Origin: Xestospongia bergquistia
Taxonomy: Eukaryota; Porifera; Demospongiae; Haplosclerida; Petrosiidae
DNA: 64,000 bases
Assembly (NCBI GenBank): GCA_963965975.1
Contig: OZ014413.1
Coordinates: 3,916,001-3,980,000, forward strand
Direction: 5' to 3'
Shown: one piece after another, positions 35,867 to 47,800 of the stretch
Position numbering within the stretch: the stretch's first letter is position 1
Layout of the letters: every line of letters begins with the position of its first letter
The notes under the pieces: model-generated
Told to the model about the DNA's origin: nothing
What the model saw: the letters and a program-made list of their open reading frames with translations, nothing else
The model's database searches: none
Made by a program: the position numbers and the translations under genes

Positions 35867-38800
35867 TGTATATATAACTGTAACATTAGGTGCTACTGAT
35901 ACTATTGTAAGAAGTAATGGAGCTGGAACTCGTAGAGGACAAAGGTGTAATACTGAGACAGGTTATAACTTTTAATAACTAGATGCTAATATTGTATATA
36001 TAACTGTAACATTAAGAGCTACTAATACTACTGTAAGAAGTAATGAAACTTCAACTCGTAGAGGACAAAGGTGTAATACTGAGACAGGTTATAACTTTTA
36101 ATAACTAGGTGCTAATATTGTATATATAACTGTAACATTAAGAGCTACTAATAATACTGTAAGAAGTAATGGAACTTCAACTCGTAGAGGACAAAGGTGT
36201 AATACTGAGACAGGTTATAACTTTTAATAACTAGATGCCAATATTGTATATATAACTGTAACATTAGGAGCTACTAATACTACTGTAAGAAGTAATGGAA
36301 CTCCAACTCAAAGAGGACAAAGGAGTATTACTGAGATAGGTTATAACTTTCAATAATTAGATACTAATATTGTATATATAACTGTAACAATAGGAGCTAC
36401 TGGTACTATTGTAAGAAGTAATGGAACTGGAACTCGTAGAGGACAAAAAAGTATTACTGAGACAGGTTATAACTTTTAATAACTACATAATAATATTGTA
36501 TATATAACAGTAACATTAGGAGCTACTGATACTACTGTAAGAAGTAATGGAACTATAACTCATAGAGGACGAAAGTGTAATACTGAGACAGGTTAAACTT
36601 TTAATAACTAGATACTAATAATGTATATATAACTGTAACATTAGGTGCTACTGATACTATTGTAAGAAGTAATGGAACTGGAACTCGCAGAGGACAAAGG
36701 TGTAATACTGAGACTGGTTATAACTTTTAATAACTAGGTGCTAATATTGTATATATAACTGTAACATTAAGAGCTACTAATACTACTGTAAGAAGTAATG
36801 GAACTTCAACTCGTAGAGGACAAAGGAGTATTACTGAGATAGGTTATAACTTTTAATAACTAGATACTAATATTGTATATATAACTGTAACATTAGGAGC
36901 TACTGGTACTATTGTAAGAAGTAATGGAACTCCAACTCAAAGAGGACAAAGGAGTATTACTGAGATAGGTTATAACTTTTAATAACTAGATACTAATATT
37001 GTATATATAACTGTAACATTAGGAGCTACTGGTACTATTGTAAGAAGTAATGGAACTGGAACTCGTAGAGGACAAACAAGTATTATTGAGACAGGTTATA
37101 ACTTTTAATAACTACATACTAATATTGTATATATAACAGTAACATTAGGAGCTACTGATACTACTGTAAGAAGTAATGGAACTCCAACTCATAGAGGACA
37201 AAGGTGTAATACTGAGACAGGTTATTACTTTTAATAAGTAAATACTAATATTGTATATTATAACTGTAACATTAGGTGCTACTGATACTACTGTAAGAAG
37301 TAATAGAACTGGAACTCGTAGAGGACAAAGAAGTATTACTGAGACAGGTTATAACTTTTAATAACTAGATACTAATATTGTATATACAACTGTATCATTA
37401 GGTGCTACTGATACTACTGTAAGAAGTAATGGAACTGGAACTCGTAGAGGACAAAGAAGTATTACTGAGACAGTTTATAACTTTTAATAACTAGATACTA
37501 ATATTGTATATACAACTGTATCATTAGGTGCTACTGATACTACTGTAAGAAGTAATGGAACTGGAACTCGTAGAGGACAAAAAAGTATTACTGAGACAGG
37601 TTATAACTTTTAATAACTACATAATAATATTGTATATATAACAGTAACATTAGGAGCTACTGATACTACTGTAAGAAGTAATGGAACTATAACTCATAGA
37701 GGACGAAAGTGTAATACTGAGACAGGTTAAACTTTTAATAACTAGATACTAATAATGTATATATAACTGTAACATTAGGTGCTACTGATACTATTGTAAG
37801 AAGTAATGGAACTGGAACTCGCAGAGGACAAAGGTGTAATACTGAGACTGGTTATAACTTTTAATAACTAGGTGCTAATATTGTATATATAACTGTAACA
37901 TTAAGAGCTACTAATACTACTGTAAGAAGTAATGGAACTTCAACTCGTAGAGGACAAAGGTGTAATACTGAGACAGGTTATAACTTTTAATAACTAGATG
38001 CCAATATTGTATATATAACTGTAACATTAGGAGCTACTAATACTACTGTAAGAAGTAATGGAACTCCAACTCAAAGAGGACAAAGGAGTATTACTGAGAT
38101 AGGTTATAACTTTTAATAACTAGATACTAATATTGTATATATAACTGTAACATTAGGAGCTACTGGTACTATTGTAAGAAGTAATGGAACTGGAACTCGT
38201 AGAGGACAAACAAGTATTATTGAGACAGGTTATAACTTTTAATAACTACATACTAATATTGTATATATAACAGTAACATTAGGAGCTACTGATACTACTG
38301 TAAGAAGTAATGGAACTCCAACTCATAGAGGACAAAGGTGTAATACTGAGACAGGTTATTACTTTTAATAAGTAAATACTAATATTGTATATTATAACTG
38401 TAACATTAGGTGCTACTGATACTACTGTAAGAAGTAATAGAACTGGAACTCGTAGAGGACAAAGAAGTATTACTGAGACAGGTTATAACTTTTAATAACT
38501 AGATACTAATATTGTATATACAACTGTATCATTAGGTGCTACTGATACTACTGTAAGAAGTAATGGAACTGGAACTCGTAGAGGACAAAGAAGTATTACT
38601 GAGACAGTTTATAACTTTTAATAACTAGATACTAATATTGTATATACAACTGTATCATTAGGTGCTACTGATACTACTGTAAGAAGTAATGGAACTGGAA
38701 CTCGTAGAGGACAAAGAAGTATTACTGAGACAGTTTATAACTTTTAATAACTAGATACTAATATTGTATATATAACTGTAACATTAGGTGCTACTGATAC

Positions 38801-41800
38801 TATTGTAAGAAGTAATGGAACTGGAACTCGCAGAGGACAAAGGTGTAATACTTAGACTGGTTATAACTTTTAATAACTAGGTGCTAATATTGTATATATA
38901 ACTGTAACATTAAGAGCTACTAATACTACTGTAAGAAGTAATGGAACTTCAACTCGTAGAGGACAAAGGTGTAATACTGAGACAGGTTATAACTTTTAAT
39001 AACTAGATGCCAATATTGTATATATAACTGTAACATTAGGAGCTACTAATACTACTGTAAGAAGTAATGGAACTCCAACTCAAAGAGGACAAAGGAGTAT
39101 TACTGAGATAGGTTATAACTTTTAATAACTAGATACTAATATTGTATATATAACTGTAACATTAGGAGCTACTGGTACTATTGTAAGAAGTAATGGAACT
39201 GGAACTCGTAGAGGACAAACAAGTATTATTGAGACAGGTTATAACTTTTAATAACTACATACTAATATTGTATATATAACAGTAACATTAGGAGCTACTG
39301 ATACTACTGTAAGAAGTAATGGAACTCCAACTCATAGAGGACAAAGGTGTAATACTGAGACAGGTTATTACTTTTAATAAGTAAATACTAATATTGTATA
39401 TTATAACTGTAACATTAGGTGCTACTGATACTACTGTAAGAAGTAATAGAACTGGAACTCGTAGAGGACAAAGAAGTATTACTGAGACAGGTTATAACTT
39501 TTAATAACTAGATACTAATATTGTATATACAACTGTATCATTAGGTGCTACTGATACTACTGTAAGAAGTAATGGAACTGGAACTCGTAGAGGACAAAGA
39601 AGTATTACTGAGACAGTTTATAACTTTTAATAACTAGATACTAATATTGTATATACAACTGTATCATTAGGTGCTACTGATACTACTGTAAGAAGTAATG
39701 GAACTGGAACTCGTAGAGGACAAAGAAGTATTACTGAGACAGTTTATAACTTTTAATAACTAGATACTAATATTGTATATATAACTGTAACATTAGGAGC
39801 TACTGATACTACTGTAAGAAGTAATGGAAATGGAACTCGTAGAGGACAAAGAAGTATTACTGAGACAGGTTATAACTTTTAATAACTAGATACTAATATT
39901 GTATATATAACTGTAACATTAGGTGCTACTGATACTACTGTAAGAAGTAATGGAACTGGAACTCGTAGAAGACAAAGGTGTAATACTGAAACAGGTTATA
40001 ACTTTTAATAACTAGATGCTAATATTGTATATATAACTGTAACCTATGAGCTACTAATACTAATGTAAGAAGTAATGGAACTGGAACTCGTAGAGGACAA
40101 TGAAGTATTAATAAGACAGGTTATAACTTTTAATAACTAGATACTAATATTGTATATATAACTGTAACATTAGGAGGTACTGATACTACTACAAAAAGTA
40201 ATGGCACTCCAACTCATAGAGGACAAAGGAGTATTACTGAAACAGGTTATAACTTTTAAAAACTAGATACTAATATTGTATATATAACTGTAACATTAGG
40301 AGCTACTGATACTAATGTAAAAAGTAATGGAACTGGAACTCGTAGAGGACAAAGAAGTATTACTGAGACAGGTTATAACTTTTAATAACTAGATGCTAAT
40401 ATTGTATATATAACTGTAACATTAGGAGCTACTAATACTACTGTAAGAAGTAATGGAACTCCAACTCATAGAGGACAAAGGAGTATTACTGAGATAGGTT
40501 ATAACTTTTAATAAGTAGATACTAATATTGTATATATAACTGTAACATTAGGAGCTACTGATACTAATGTAAGAAGTAATGGAACTGGAACTCGTAGATG
40601 AGAAAGAAGTATTACTGAGACAGGTTAATACTTTTAATAACTAGATACTAATATTGTATATATAACTGTAACATTAGGTGCTACTGATACTATTGTAAGA
40701 AGTAATGGAACTGGAACTCGTAGAGGTCAAATGTGTAATACGACAGGTAATAACTTTTATAACTAGATGCTGATATTGTATATATAACTGTAACATTAGG
40801 AGCTACTAATTCTAATGTAAGAAGTAATGGAACTGGAACTCGTAGAGGACAAAGGAGTATTACTGAGACTGGTTATAAATTTTAATAACTAGATACTAAT
40901 ATTGTATATATAACTGTAACATTAGGAACTACTGATACTACTGTAAGAAGTAATGGAACTCCAACTCATAGAGGACAAAGGAGTATTACTGAGACAATTT
41001 ATAACTTTTAATAACTAGATACTAATATTGTATATATAACTGTAACATTAGGAGCTACTGATACTACTGTAAGAAGTAATGGAACTGGAACTCGTAGAGG
41101 ACAAAAGGTGTAATACTGAGACAGGATATAACTTTTAATAGCTAGATACTAATATTGTATATATAACTGTAACATTAGGAGCTACTGATACTACTGTAAG
41201 AAGTAATGGAACTCCAACTCATAGAGGAGAAAGGAGTATTACTGAGATAGGTTATAACTTTTAATAACTAGATACTAATATTGTGTATATAACTGTAACA
41301 TTAGGAGCTACTGATACTACTGTAAGAAGTAATGGAACTGGAACTCGTAGAGGACAAAGAAGTATTACTGAGACAGGTTATAACTTTTAATAACTAGATA
41401 CTAATATTGTATATATAACTGTAACATTAGGAGCTACTGATACTACTGTAAGAGGTAATGGAACTGGAACTCGTAGAGGACAAAAGGTGTAATACTGAGA
41501 CAGGATATAACTTTTAATGGCTAGATACTAATATTGTATATATAACTGTAACATTAGGAGCTACTGATACTACTGTAAGAAGTAATGGAACTCCAACTCA
41601 TAGAGGAGAAAGGAGTATTACTGAGATAGGTTATAACTTTTAATAACTAGATACTAATATTGTGTATATAACTGTAACATTAGGAGCTACTGATACTACT
41701 GTAAGAAGTAATGGAACTGGAACTCGTAGAGGACAAAGAAGTATTACTGAGACAGGTTATAACTTTTAATAACTAGATACTAATATTGTATATATAACTG

Positions 41801-42754
41801 TAACATTAGGTGCTTCTGATACTACTGTAAGAATTAATGGAACTGCAACTCGTAGAGGACAAAGGAGTATTACTGAGATAGGTTATAACTATTAATAACT
41901 AGATACTAATATTGTATATATAACTGTAACATTAGGATCTACTGATACTACTGTAAGAAGTAATGAAACTGGAACTCGTAGAGGACAAAGAAGTATTACT
42001 GAGACAGGTTATAACTTTTAATAACTAGATACTAATATTGTATATATAACTGTAACATTAGGTGCTTCTGATACTACTGTAAGAATTAATGGAACTGCAA
42101 CTCGTAGAGGACAAAGGAGTATTACTGAGATAGGTTATAACTTTTAATAACTAGATACTAATATTGTATATATAACTGTAACATTAGGATCTACTGATAC
42201 TACTGTAAGAAGTAATGAAACTGGAACTCGTAGAGGACAAAGAAGTATTACTGAGACAGGTTATAACTTTTAATAACTAGATACTAATATTGTATATATA
42301 ACTGTAACATTAGGAGCTACTGATACTACTGTAAGAAGTAATGGAACTGCAACTTTTAGAGGACAGAGAAGTAATACTGAGACAGGTTATAACTTTTAAT
42401 AACTAGATACTAATATTGTATATATAACTGTAACATTAGGTGCTACTGATACTACTGTAAGAAGTAATGGAACTGCAACTCGTAGAGGACAAAGGAGTAT
42501 TACGTAGATAGGTTATAACTTTTAATAACTAGATACTAATATTGTATATATAACTGTAACATTAGGAGCTACTGATACTACTGTAAGAAGTAATGGAACT
42601 GCAACTCATAAAGGACAAAGAAGTAATACTGAGACAGGTTATAACTTTTAATAACTAGATACTAATATTGTATATATAAATGTAACATTAGGTGCTACTG
42701 ATACTATTGTAAGAAGTAATGGAACTGGAACTCGTAGAGATACTAGTGATACTG
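35866..42754 (+). repeat. 126-bp exon-intron array 1 (about 55 units)
   Basis: Each unit is a 72-nt exon and a 54-nt intron. The first exon is 35,890-35,961. Its intron starts GTTATAACTTTTAATAACTA and ends AACTGTAACATTAG. In the single frame that crosses the phase-1 junctions (G|GT or G|GA) the exon reads GATDTTVRSNGT, then a two-residue variable pair, then RRGQRSITET. The distance from first to last exon start (35,890 to 42,692) is 54 times 126 within 2 bp, so about 55 exons encode about 1,300 residues if all are used. The unspliced frame stops at once at TAATAA inside the intron. Some units carry lesions: TAG at about 38,851 and 42,503, TGA at about 40,099 and 40,596, +1 shifts at about 41,100 and 41,490, and GT lost at several donors (CAGTTT). 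The array begins abruptly inside an intron at the edge of copy B. Confidence 0.85.
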
Positions 42755-42951
42755 GTAATAACTTTTAGTAACTTCATACTATTTTTAATGTGTTAGTTTC
42801 TTGTCTTAGTGGTAATTGTGCTCATCCTCGTTCTAGTACTTGTATTATGTGTTCACTTTGCCAAGAATGGATGCATTGCATTTGTGTGCCTATACCACAA
42901 CAGAAGGCCAAGTCTAAGAGTTTTGTTTTTATTTGTAAGAAATGTGAATGA
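42692..42951 (+). CDS. Terminal array exon plus PHD-like finger exon
   Basis: The last array exon, 42,692-42,754, is 63 nt and diverges at its end (RRDTSDT). A 42-nt GT-AG intron (42,755-42,796) joins it in phase 1 to 42,797-42,951, which ends in TGA. That exon encodes 50-odd residues starting SCLSGNCAHP, with cysteines and a histidine in C4HC3 order: Cys-x4-Cys, Cys-x2-Cys, then x4-His-x2-Cys (inside SLCQEWMHCICV), then a C-terminal CKKC pair. This is a PHD-like zinc finger, of the kind carried at the C terminus of many pogo/Tigger-type transposases in invertebrates. An AATAAA lies at 43,026-43,031, about 75 nt past the stop. It is the 3' end of a gene whose upstream part is array 1; no DDE domain remains on that side. 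Confidence 0.75.
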
Positions 42952-43593
42952 TGTATTAGCTCAATTACTATGATATTTATGAGTATAACTATCTAATGTT
43001 ACATATTAATATTTCTTTTGAGGAAAATAAACAACTATATTAGAATAAAGGTGGAGCTATAATTAAAATCAGGCTATGCTTGGTATTTGAGTGTTTGTTT
43101 ACACTTTATATAATACCTACCACTATAGTTGTAACGTCTTTGTGTTGAAATTCCTAGTGGTATTGACAGCAAAAAAAGAAAGCGTTTTCAGTCCGTACAT
43201 CGGGTGTCTGAATATTGGCCACGTAGATGCCTCCAAAGTAATGCTAATTTTGCAGAAACAGAGTGAAAGGGAGTTATTATTGTTTGCTGTTATTATAGTG
43301 CAATAACATTCCTACCTGCTGATGGTAGCAACCGTGCAGTTGTTTCTTTCCTTGCGAGAGGAAAGTCCATGTCCGTCATTTAGAATTTTTGTCCGAACAA
43401 GGGGCAGTCCGAAAATTAGGGTTTGAAAGCGTTTATCTCTGGCACCCAGAGCTATTTCATTTCAATATCGTGGATACTATATTGCTTCTTTCAGTTCTAC
43501 CTGGAAATAGTAAAAGAATGTCTGGAGGATGTACTATGTTAGTGCTAGCACGTCCGATTGATGGGCGTGTCCGATAATTGGCCGTTTACTCAG
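42952..43593. other. Spacer with TIR-like motifs before the transposase
   Basis: Non-satellite DNA, higher in GC than its surroundings. An open frame at 43,389-43,577 has no recognisable domain. It overlaps the GTCCGA motifs, so it is probably not protein. The 5' part expected of the transposase (DNA-binding helices and the first catalytic Asp) is not found here on either strand. Confidence 0.5.
43189..43583. repeat. Three bipartite GTCCGA motifs, TIR or transposase-site-like
   Basis: Three spaced copies of a 30-32-bp motif made of two GTCCGA-like half sites: 43,189-43,220 (CAGTCCGTACATCGGG, then TGTCTGAATATTGGCC), 43,391-43,421 (GTCCGAACAAGGGG, then CAGTCCGAAAATTAGGG), and 43,552-43,583 (GTCCGATTGATGGG, then CGTGTCCGATAATTGGCC). 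They resemble the terminal or subterminal sites of pogo/Tigger elements, which start with CAGT. No inverted partner was found on the right side of the transposase. Confidence 0.45.
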
Positions 43594-44776
43594 TAAACCA
43601 CCACTTGTCATTTTTGATAGAAAGACGTTGAAACTTGACTTGACACATGGAGAGGTCCCCGGCACCATGTATGGTCTTAGTGACAGTGGGTGGATGGATG
43701 CAGAAATTTTTGAGTGGTGGTTTACTAGCCACTTTTTGGTTTATGCTCCTCCTGCTCGACCACTGCTTTTTCTCATGGATGGACACTCTAGTCAATTTTC
43801 ACCAGTATTTGTCAACAAAGCAGCAGAAGAGCAAGTTATTGTCTTTTGTCTTCCTCCATATAGTACACACAAGACTCAACCTTTAGATAAAGGTGTATTC
43901 AGTCCGCTGAAGAAAGCATGGAGAGAGGAGTGTCATTCATACATGGTTAATAATCCTGGCAAAGTTGTGACTCAATATCAATTCTCTCTGTTGTTTAACT
44001 GTGCTTGGATGAAAGCAATGACTCCACACAATAACATATCTGGTTTTATGGTTACTGGTATTTACTCAATTGACAGGTGTGCAAATTAAACTTTTATTAT
44101 TATTTTCTTTTCATTAGGTTCAAAGTATTAACCAAGAGTCCACCCAAGCACCCCACCATGTGTGAACGAACTGGTCTGAAGTTTATTCCACTGTTCACTC
44201 CTCTTCGCCATTCAGTGCAATCAGCAGCTACTGGTATTACTCCTGTCTCAACTCCTTATGATAATGTTCAAAGTGATGAGTCAATGTCTGTTGAGTCAGA
44301 AAATGATTATACAGTGCTTGAAGAGTCATTACTATACCACAACTCTAGTTGTCATCAACAATCTTCTGACACTGTACACCAACGCTTTACTCATGATGAG
44401 ATAGTGAGATTCTCTCGACGTAAGGCAGAAGGATATAACATCAAAACTGATCCCAGATACAATTATTGGTTGTCACTTCAGAATGGAGCAACAGCACCTG
44501 CACCTTCATCTCCTACACCAGTTCTACAACCTTCATCTCATTCAGTAGTGTCTAAGCTAATTGCTGCAATGCCTCCTGAAAGAGTAATTCCAAAATTTAC
44601 AGCAAAGTCAAGTGCACGTGTGTTGACCAGTGAAGAATGTAGAAAGGAAATAAATGAGAAAAAAAGGAAAAAAGCAGAAGCTTTGAAGCAGAAAGAAGAG
44701 AGAAAACTTGAGCATAAGCGTAAACAAGAGGAGAAACGAAAGATTTTAGAAGAAAAGCTAAAGAAAAAACATAAAA
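43594..44776 (+). pseudogene. Pogo/Tigger-type DDE transposase, 5'-truncated
   Basis: Exon 1 opens after CAG at 43,593 and reads KPPLVIFDRKTLKLDL, with GLSDSGWMDAEIF, the second catalytic Asp in FLMDGHSSQF, then LPPYSTHKTQPLDKGVF with the third acidic site, and AMTPHN near the end. These are DDE_1 (pogo/Tigger/jerky) hallmarks. A 41-nt intron (44,077-44,117, phase 2) joins exon 2, 44,118-44,776, which has the family's spacer (CERTGLKFIPL, RFTHDEIVRFSRRKAEGY) and a long basic coiled coil beginning ARVLTSEECRKEI. The N-terminal DNA-binding region and the first Asp (usually in a DETG-type motif) are absent, so it could not cut DNA on its own. It continues by splicing into array 2. It is the probable origin of the gene whose tail became the arrays. 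Confidence 0.82.
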
Positions 44777-44866
44777 GTAAGAAAATAATCCTTTATTTTT
44801 ACATTTCAATACTTTTAGTTTGTACTACTATGAGTCAGAGAAGACAAAAGAGTATTACTGAGACAG
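44777..44866 (+). CDS. Short intron and 48-nt linker exon into array 2
   Basis: A 42-nt intron (44,777-44,818; donor GTAAGA, acceptor TTTTAG) leads to a 48-nt exon, 44,819-44,866, phase 1 at both ends. It encodes ICTTMSQRRQKSITET followed by the G of the next junction. Its second half matches the end of the 24-residue repeat (RRGQRSITET), and its donor is GTAATAAC, as in the last intron before the PHD exon. It looks like the ancestral neighbour or founder of the repeated exon. Confidence 0.75.
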
Positions 44867-47800
44867 GTAATAACTTTCAATAACTAGATAATAATATTGC
44901 ATATATAACTGTAACATTAGGAGCTACTGATACTACTGTAAGAAGTAATGGAACTGCAACACATAGAGGACAAAGAAGTAATACTGAGACAGGTTATAAC
45001 TTTTAATAACTAGATACTAAAATTGTATATATAACTGTAACATTAGGTGCTACTGATACTACTGTAAGAAGTAATGGAACTGCAACTCATAGAGGACAAA
45101 GGAGTATTACTGAGACAGGTTATAACTTTTAATAACAAGATACTAATATTGTATATATAACTGTCACATTAGGTGCTATTGATACTACCGTAAAAAGTAA
45201 TGGAACTGCCACTCATAGAGGACAAAGGTGTAATATTGAGACAGGTTATAACTTTTAATAACTAGATGCTAAAATTGTATATATAACTGTAACATTAGGA
45301 GCTACTGATACTACTGTAAGAAGTAATGGAACTACAACTCGTAGAGGACAAAGAAGTAATACTGAGACAGGTTATAACTTTTAATAACTAAATACTATAA
45401 TTGTATATATAACTGTAACATTAGGTGCTACTGATACTACTGTAAGAAGTAATGGAGCTGGAACTCGTAGAGGACAAAGGAGTATTACTGAGACAGGTTA
45501 TAACTTTTAATAACTAGATACTAATATTGTATATATAACTGTAACATTAGGTGCTACTGATACTACTGTAAGAAGTAATGGAGTTGGAACTCGTAGAGGA
45601 AAAAGGAGTATTACTGAGACAGGTTATAACTTTTAATAACTAGATGCTAATATTGTATATATAATAACTGTAACATTTGGAGCTACTAATAAGAAGTAAT
45701 GGAACTGCAACTCGTAGAGGACAAAGGAGTATTACTGAGACAGGTTATAACTTTTAATAACTAGATGCTAATATTGTATATATAATAACTGTAACATTTG
45801 GAGCTACTAATACTACTGTAAGAAGTAATGGAACTGCAACTCGTAGAGGACAAAGGAGTATTACTGAGACAGGTTATAACTTTTAATAACTAGATACTAA
45901 TATTGTATATATAACTGTAACATTAGGAGCTACTAATACTACTGTAAGAAGTAATGGAACTGCAACTCGTAGAGGACAAAGGAGTAATACTGAGACAGGT
46001 TATAACTTTTAATAACTAGATACTAATATTGTATATATAACTGTAACATTAGGTGCTACTGATACTATTGTAAGAAGTAAAGGAACTGCAACTCGTAGAG
46101 GACAAAGGTGTAATACTGAGACAGGTTATAACTTTTAATAACTAGATGCTAATATTGTATATATAACTGTAACATTAGGAGCTACTGATACTACTGTAAG
46201 AAGTAATGGAACTGGAACTCGTAGAGGACAAAGAAGTATTACTGAGACAGGTTGTAACTTTTAATAACTAGATACTAATATTGTATATATAACTGTAACA
46301 TTAGGTGCTGCTGAAACTACTGTAAGAAGTAATGGAACTGGAACTCGTAGAGGACAGAGAAGTAATACTGAGACAGGTTATAACTTTTAATAACTAGATA
46401 GTAATATTGTATATATAACTGTAACATTAGGAGCTACTGATACTACTGTAAGAAGTAATGGAGCTGGAACTTGTAGTGGACAAAGGAGTATTACTGAGAC
46501 AGGTTATAACTTTTAATAACTAGATACTGATATTGTATATATAACTGTAACATTAGGAGCTACTAATACTACTGTAAGAAGTAATGGAACTCCGACTCAT
46601 AGAGGACAAAGGAGTATTACTGAGATAGGTTATAACTTTTAATAACTAGATACTAATATTGTATATATAACTGTAACATTAGGAGCTACTGATACTACTG
46701 TAAGAAGTAATGGAACTGGAACTCGTAGAGGACAAAGAAGTATTACTGAGACAGGCTATAACTTTTAATAACTAGATACTAATATTGTATATATAACTGT
46801 AACATTAGGAGCTACTGATACTACTGTAAGAAGTATGGAACTGCAACTCGTAGAGGACAGAGAAGTAATACTGAGACAGGTTATAACTTTTAATAACTAG
46901 ATACTAATATTGTATATATAACTGTAACATTAGGTGCTAGTGATACTATTGTAAGAAGTAAAGGAACTGCAACTCGTAGAGGACAAAGGTGTAATACTGA
47001 GATGGGTTATAACTTTTAATAAGTAGATGCTAATATTGTATATATAATAACTGTAACATTTGGAGCTACTGATACTACTGTAAGAAGTATGGAACTGCAA
47101 CTCGTAGAGGACAAAGCAGTATTACTGAGACAGGTTATAACTTTTAATAACTAGATACTAATATTGTATATATAACTGTAACATTAGGTGCTACTGATAC
47201 TATTGTAAGAAGTAATGGAACTGGAACTCGTAGAGGACAAAGGTGTAATACTGAGACAGGTTATCACTTTTAATAACTAGATAAAAATATTGTATATATA
47301 ACTGTAACATTAGGAGCTACTGATACTACTGTAAGAAGTAATGGAACTGGAACTCGTAGAGGACAGAGAAGTATTACTGAGACAGGTTATATCTTTTAAT
47401 AACTAGATACTAATATTGTATATATAACTGTAACATTAGGAACTACTGATACTTTTGTAAGAAGTAATGGAACTGGAACTCGTAGAGGACAAATATGTAA
47501 TACTGAGACAGGTTATAACTTTTAATAACTAGATACTAATATTGTATATATAACTGTAACATTAGGAGCTACTAATACTACTGTAAGAAGTGATGGAACT
47601 CCAACTCATTGAGGACAAAGGAGTATTACTGAGATAGGTTGTAACTTTTAATAACTAGATACTAATATTGTATATATAACTGTAACATTAGGAGCTACTA
47701 ATACTACTGTAAGAAGTAATGGAACTGGAACTCGAAGAGGACAGAGAAGTAATACTGAGACAGGTTATAACTTTTAATAACTAGATACTAATATTGTATA

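Noticed and set aside
43389-43577. 62-residue frame upstream of the DDE domain as the missing transposase N terminus
   Set aside because: No helix-turn-helix or DETG-type motif is visible. It overlaps the GTCCGA motifs and is in a different frame from the DDE exon.
44597-44809. Minus-strand hydrophobic 70-residue frame
   Set aside because: It is the reverse complement of the lysine-rich coiled coil of the transposase. Lys codons read as Phe and Leu on the other strand.
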